From assembly GCA_030590715.1 (NCBI GenBank), contig JAUVCU010000028.1, forward strand, positions 1 through 10,519: a stretch of 10,519 bases of DNA. Reading direction: 5' to 3'. Shown here piece by piece: positions 7,008 to 10,519 of the stretch. The stretch comes from Lentisphaeria bacterium (lineage in GTDB: Bacteria > Verrucomicrobiota > Lentisphaeria > Victivallales > JAUVCU01). The position numbers and the translations under genes were made by a program. Position 1 is the first letter of the stretch, and the number at the start of each line of letters is the position of its first letter. The notes under the pieces were generated by a model. It was not told where the DNA came from and made no database searches. It worked only from the letters and a program-made list of their open reading frames with translations.

Positions 7008-7474
7008 CGATTCAAGTTAACTCAAAACAAAATACATAACTCGCATTAGAACTACTTTTTCTAATGCGGTAAAATGAAGCATAACTGATGCTCTGCTCAA
7101 CGACCACACAAAAATAGCAGCGTAGATATTCCCACGCGGCTAACACACACCAACACCATCCTAAATAACTCATACAAAAGAGTTATGTAATGGAGCAAAA
7201 TCGAAAATGAAGAGTAAACATTTATAGAGTTGAGAGATCGAAGGAGGAAGACACTGTTATCGCATATATTTTTCATTAGTTTTGCATAAGACAGCTATCA
7301 AAAGCGGAACCGAGAACGCGAAAGCTATATCAAATTTGTAAGATAAAATTCATAAGTAGCAAACATTGTACGATTTAACACATTTCTTACCTAGATTAAT
7401 GGATTTTTTCTCATTCAAGTTCAAATTAAACGACTTAGGTAAATATAAGCAAGAAAACTATTGTGGAGTAACAA
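7008..7474. other. Non-coding region of 467 bases between pdxB and the DUF2760 gene
   Basis: I find no convincing gene here. Contents are a hairpin after pdxB (7042-7068), a smaller inverted repeat ATAACTC/GAGTTAT (7165-7171 and 7180-7186), and a purine-rich stretch with a near-perfect ribosome-binding sequence AAGGAGG (7241-7247) that has no ATG, GTG or TTG at working distance. A 59-codon minus-strand frame (7097-7276) lacks a ribosome-binding site. The promoter for the DUF2760 operon should lie in the AT-rich last 150 bases, but no hexamer pair is good enough to name. The GGAG at 7465-7468 serves the next gene. Confidence 0.55.
7042..7068 (+). terminator. Hairpin after pdxB, weak terminator candidate
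   Basis: CGCATTAGAA (7042-7051) and TTCTAATGCG (7059-7068) form a perfect ten-bp stem with a seven-base loop, 34 bases after the pdxB stop. One more G-U pair can form at the base. The sequence that follows on the plus strand (GTAAAATG) has no T run, so it is not a standard intrinsic terminator. It may mark the processed 3' end of the pdxB message. Confidence 0.45.
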
Positions 7475-8011
7475 ATGAGCAACCTATCAAAAGCTTTCAA
7501 AGCATTTTGGACAGTCCTTACAGGGAAAGAATATCTTCCGGAACAAATCAGCAGCGAACAAGAGGTAAAAACCGAAGAGCCGACTCCAGCTAAAGAAGCT
7601 GCCGAAACGACAGCAAAAAACTCTGCCGCAGATTTTGAAAATGGAGCAATTTACACACTTCTTTTACTTCAACGCGAAGGCCGCATGATCGATTTTCTAC
7701 AAGAAGACATTTCAGCTTACGATGACTCACAAATTGGGGCTGCAGTACGACAAATTCACGAAGGCTCACGAAAAGTCCTTCAGGAAAATTTTGATGTAAT
7801 ACCGGTAATCAATGAAATGGAAGGAAATCAGGTTCAGGTGGCAGGCGATTATGATCCATCAGAAACAACACTTGTCGGATCACATCCGAGTGAAGGACCT
7901 TACAAAGGGACGCTACAGCACAAAGGATGGAAAGCATTAAAAGTTTCACTGCCGACAAGAACAGGTGATGTGAACGAAAAAGTTATTTACCCGGCAGAAG
8001 TAAGCTTTTAA
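7475..8011 (+). CDS. DUF2760 protein, first gene of an Hsp70 cassette
   Basis: This 178-residue protein resembles the DUF2760 family, which has no assigned function. Residues 1-22 form a short amphipathic start (KAFKAFWTVLTG), residues about 25-52 an Ala/Glu/Thr/Pro linker, and residues 55-178 the conserved core: YTLLLLQREGRMIDFLQEDI (60-79), DSQIGAAVRQIHEGSRKVL (84-102), then a beta-rich end with GSHPSEGPYKGTLQHKGWKA (135-154) and a final strand IYPAEVSF. There is no signal peptide; the hydrophobic LLLL is too short to span a membrane, so it is probably cytoplasmic. The ATG at 7475 follows GGAG (7465-7468). It lies 34 bases before an Hsp70-like gene. From memory, DUF2760 genes often sit beside such Hsp70 genes, so it may be their partner; that is inference. 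Confidence 0.85.
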   Translation: MSNLSKAFKAFWTVLTGKEYLPEQISSEQEVKTEEPTPAKEAAETTAKNSAADFENGAIYTLLLLQREGRMIDFLQEDISAYDDSQIGAAVRQIHEGSRKVLQENFDVIPVINEMEGNQVQVAGDYDPSETTLVGSHPSEGPYKGTLQHKGWKALKVSLPTRTGDVNEKVIYPAEVSF

Positions 8012-8045
8012 AGAACTCAAATAAAAAGAGCACAACGAAACTACC

Positions 8046-9836
8046 ATGGAACAACAATACTTAGTTGGAATAGACCTTGGAACAACAAACACTGTTGTTT
8101 ATTACATCGACAAATCAAACGACGACTGGCAGTCTCAAGTATTCAACATTCCTCAAATTACCGCTCTTGGGGAAATGTCGGAAAAGAATTCACTGCCTTC
8201 TTTTATCTATCTGGCGGAAGAGAACGAAGTTGCCTCTGGCGCTCTCAATCTTCCGTGGTCGGAAAATCTTGACTACAGCATTGGTGAATTCGCCAAGCAA
8301 AACGCTTCTAAATCTCCTCAAAAAACAGTTTCATCATCAAAATCGTGGCTTTGTACAGAAAATGTTAATAGAAAAGATGACATACTGCCGTGGAAAAGTG
8401 GATCAGCAAAGAAAAAGTACTCTCCGGTAAAATCAGCAGAACTAATTCTGAAACATGTGAAGGCTGCGTGGAATGACAAATTTACTCAAAACAAACTTGA
8501 AGACCAGCAGGTTATTCTGACAATCCCCGCCTCATTTGATATCGTTGCCCGGGAACTGACAGTAGAGGCTGCAAAATCAGCAGGCCTGAATGTTACCCTT
8601 CTTGAAGAACCGCAGGCTGCATTTTACTCGTGGCTGCACGAAGAAGAAAATACGTGGAGAGACCAGATTGAAGCTGATGACACAATTCTGGTTTGTGATA
8701 TCGGTGGTGGTACAACCGACTTCAGCTTGATCCAGGTGCACGATAGTGGCGGAAATCTTGAACTTGAGCGTGTGGCGGTCGGTCAGCACATACTGCTGGG
8801 TGGAGACAACATGGACCTGGCTCTGGCGTATACTCTTGCAGCTCAACTGAAGTCAGAAAAGAAAATGAACCTTGATCAATATCAGATCAACGGTTTGACT
8901 CACGGTTGCCGCTTGGCAAAAGAAGAGTTGCTTACAAATGAGAATGCAGAGCCTCAAACATTGACGGTGTTAGGTCGCGGCAGCAGCCTGATTGGTGGAA
9001 CAATTAGTGTAGAACTTACAAAAGATGTTGTTGAGGAAATCCTCCTTAACGGCTTTTTACCACTGTGTCCACTTGACTCAGCAACACAAAAAGCACAGAA
9101 AAGCGGACTCCGTAACATTGGCCTTGAATACGCTACCGATGCGGCAATCACAAAACACCTTGCTGAATTTTTATCAAAACACAGCACGCCTGAAACACTA
9201 CCGACAAAAGTTCTGTTTAATGGTGGAGTAAGTAAATCGGATTCGATAAAATCAAGAATTATTGAAAACCTTTCGAACTGGACCTCGACAACCTGTGAAG
9301 AAATAGCGGTTCTAACAGGAACAGATCCAGACCTGGCTGTTGCAAAAGGTGGATGCTGGTATGCGGCGGCTAAAGAGGGTCAGGGAATCAGAATCAAATC
9401 TGGTAGTTCTCATTCATTCTACATCGGAATCGAGTCTTCAATGCCGGCAATCCCTGGTTTTACACCGCCACTTCAGGGGCTTTGTGCCGTATCGCTTGGT
9501 CAGGAAGATGGCCCCGCAGCCGATATCCCATATTCCGGCCTTGGTCTTATTGTGGGTGAAGTTACTGAATTCCGATTCTTCTCGACGACAACAAGAGCCG
9601 ATGATGAACTTGGAAATATTATAGATGATATTGAAAACTGTGAAGATCTCGAAGAGATTCCGTCATTAATAGCGGAACTACCGATTGAAGGTGATATCGC
9701 TCCGGGAAGTCTGGTGCCTATAACACTTCAATGCGAACTTACAGAGATCGGAACGCTCCAACTGTGGTGTGTCAGTGAAGACGGCGAAAACAGATGGAAG
9801 CTTGAATTCGAACTTAGAGAATCCAATAACAACTAG
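8046..9836 (+). CDS. Hsp70-family ATPase-like protein with short C-terminal domain
   Basis: This 596-residue protein has a recognisable Hsp70/actin-fold nucleotide-binding domain (about 1-445): phosphate loop 1 VGIDLGTTN (7-15), LTIPASFD (158-165), LLEEPQAA (185-192), phosphate loop 2 DIGGGTTDFS (218-227, with Thr223 aligned to DnaK Thr199), the adenosine motif VLFNGGVSKSD (389-399) and DPDLAVAKGG (427-436). SSSKSWLC (96-103) and VNRKDDILPW (107-116) are not in DnaK. DnaK Lys70 should fall near VASGALNLPW (62-71), where there is no lysine. The C-terminal part (about 447-596) is only 150 residues and appears beta-rich, with no helical lid; no hydrophobic VLLLD-type linker is seen. No strong ribosome-binding site precedes the ATG at 8046, so translation may be coupled to the DUF2760 gene. 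It is not DnaK, HscA or HscC; substrate unknown. Confidence 0.9.
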   Translation: MEQQYLVGIDLGTTNTVVYYIDKSNDDWQSQVFNIPQITALGEMSEKNSLPSFIYLAEENEVASGALNLPWSENLDYSIGEFAKQNASKSPQKTVSSSKSWLCTENVNRKDDILPWKSGSAKKKYSPVKSAELILKHVKAAWNDKFTQNKLEDQQVILTIPASFDIVARELTVEAAKSAGLNVTLLEEPQAAFYSWLHEEENTWRDQIEADDTILVCDIGGGTTDFSLIQVHDSGGNLELERVAVGQHILLGGDNMDLALAYTLAAQLKSEKKMNLDQYQINGLTHGCRLAKEELLTNENAEPQTLTVLGRGSSLIGGTISVELTKDVVEEILLNGFLPLCPLDSATQKAQKSGLRNIGLEYATDAAITKHLAEFLSKHSTPETLPTKVLFNGGVSKSDSIKSRIIENLSNWTSTTCEEIAVLTGTDPDLAVAKGGCWYAAAKEGQGIRIKSGSSHSFYIGIESSMPAIPGFTPPLQGLCAVSLGQEDGPAADIPYSGLGLIVGEVTEFRFFSTTTRADDELGNIIDDIENCEDLEEIPSLIAELPIEGDIAPGSLVPITLQCELTEIGTLQLWCVSEDGENRWKLEFELRESNNN

Positions 9837-9844
9837 AAGAAACC

Positions 9845-10519
9845 ATGACGATGCAGGAAACCAGGTTCATAGTAGGGATTGATTTAGGAACGACAAATAT
9901 TGCCGTTACTTTTATCGATACGGAAAAAGACACTACGAAAATAAAGAAGTTCTCGATTCCCCAGCTTTATGCTCCGGGTGAATTAAAAGAAAACGACCTG
10001 CTTCCCGCATTTCATTTCTCACCTGAAAAAAGCAACGTAGCTTCAGGCTCATTACAGTTACCGTGGAATAACGAAATTGACTATTCTACGGGACTTTATG
10101 CTCGGGATTACGGATCAAACAATCCGACCCGATTTATTTCATCATCCAAGTCATGGCTTTGCCATTCCGGTGTTAACCGTCGCGAAAAGATCCTACCATG
10201 GAACAGCGATAAATCGGAGCGAAAGTTCTCTCCGGTTGAAATCACCAAAAGCTACCTTGAACACATCCGGGCAGCCTGGGATTACAAATTCAAAAATGTT
10301 AAGGACGTAAACGGTGAAAGCTGCGACCTGACATCACAACAGATCATCATTACCGTTCCAGCCAGTTTTGATGAAACGGCACGCGAACTAACTATTGAAG
10401 CAGCCGAATTATGCGGTTTCAAAAATATAACTCTGCTTGAAGAACCATTATCGGTTTTTTATTCATGGCTAAACCAGCACGAAAACAGCTGGCGCGAAAT
10501 AATTCAGCCCGGTGAAAAA
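9845..10519 (+). CDS. Second Hsp70-family protein, N-terminal part, cut by window edge
   Basis: The frame opens with ATG at 9845, eight bases after the previous stop, and stays open for 225 codons to the last base of the window, so the gene continues beyond it. It is a paralogue of the preceding gene: phosphate loop 1 VGIDLGTTN (10-18), SSSKSWLCHSGVNR (99-112), ILPW (116-119), TVPASFDETARELTIEAA (170-187) and TLLEEP (196-201) all align, and NVASGSLQLPW (64-74) again lacks the lysine expected from DnaK. It has more basic residues and a short insertion near VNGESCDLTS (155-164). Phosphate loop 2 and everything later lie outside the window. A second ATG at 9851 is possible. Spacing indicates one operon with the two genes before it. 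Full length is unknown. Confidence 0.9.
   Translation, partial: MTMQETRFIVGIDLGTTNIAVTFIDTEKDTTKIKKFSIPQLYAPGELKENDLLPAFHFSPEKSNVASGSLQLPWNNEIDYSTGLYARDYGSNNPTRFISSSKSWLCHSGVNRREKILPWNSDKSERKFSPVEITKSYLEHIRAAWDYKFKNVKDVNGESCDLTSQQIIITVPASFDETARELTIEAAELCGFKNITLLEEPLSVFYSWLNQHENSWREIIQPGEK

Noticed and set aside
7097..7276. Minus-strand 59-codon hydrophobic frame between pdxB and the DUF2760 gene
   Set aside because: No ribosome-binding site before its ATG; the hydrophobic composition follows from AT-rich reverse-strand sequence.
7366..7593. Plus-strand frame of 75 codons with a TTG start
   Set aside because: It overlaps the start of the DUF2760 gene in another frame and has no recognisable motif or ribosome-binding site.
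8577..9187. Antisense frames within the first Hsp70 gene
   Set aside because: They lie fully inside a gene with clear Hsp70 motifs and show no independent evidence of coding.
8046..9836. Annotation as DnaK, HscA or HscC
   Set aside because: It lacks a lid-sized C-terminus and the usual linker, and has a segment not found in those proteins.

Overview
The window is an AT-rich bacterial chromosomal segment with housekeeping and cofactor genes and one poorly understood chaperone-like locus. I see no tRNA, rRNA, CRISPR array, transposase, integrase or phage gene. The taxonomic guess is weak. PdxB, NrdR, ThiH, an exported coiled-coil protein with a small C-terminal beta domain, and a DUF2760/Hsp70 pair together would fit a Gram-negative-type bacterium, perhaps of the PVC group (for example Lentisphaerota). 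This rests on general resemblance only.

Layout. (1) Bases 1-434 hold a possible 58-residue small protein on the plus strand (154-330) and a long hairpin (387-424) that ends the facing minus-strand transcript. (2) Bases 435-3403, all minus strand, read in order of transcription: a DUF493/YbeD-like protein, thiH (2-iminoacetate synthase), a hairpin, nrdR (regulator of ribonucleotide reductase genes), and a 327-residue protein whose N-terminus looks like a divergent ATP-cone. The last two share one base (TAATG), so they are probably translationally coupled. (3) Bases 3404-3720 are a divergent intergenic region with two operator-like palindromes near the minus-strand gene. (4) Bases 3721-5757, plus strand, encode a 678-residue exported protein: signal peptide, helical repeat-like N-terminus, about 460 residues of coiled coil, and a small C-terminal beta domain. 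A strong intrinsic terminator follows. (5) Bases 5883-7007, plus strand, are pdxB (erythronate-4-phosphate dehydrogenase). (6) Bases 7008-7474 are a long non-coding stretch. (7) Bases 7475 to the window end, plus strand, are a DUF2760 protein followed by two tandem Hsp70-like ATPases, the second cut off by the window edge.

How the genes relate. thiH supplies dehydroglycine for the thiazole of thiamin, and pdxB makes a precursor of pyridoxal phosphate, so both sit in cofactor synthesis. The nrdR/ATP-cone pair points to control of deoxynucleotide synthesis by nucleotide levels. The DUF2760-Hsp70-Hsp70 cassette is the best candidate for an under-described system: both Hsp70s carry a shared signature absent from DnaK, seem to lack the catalytic lysine, and the complete one has a short C-terminal part with no room for a normal helical lid.
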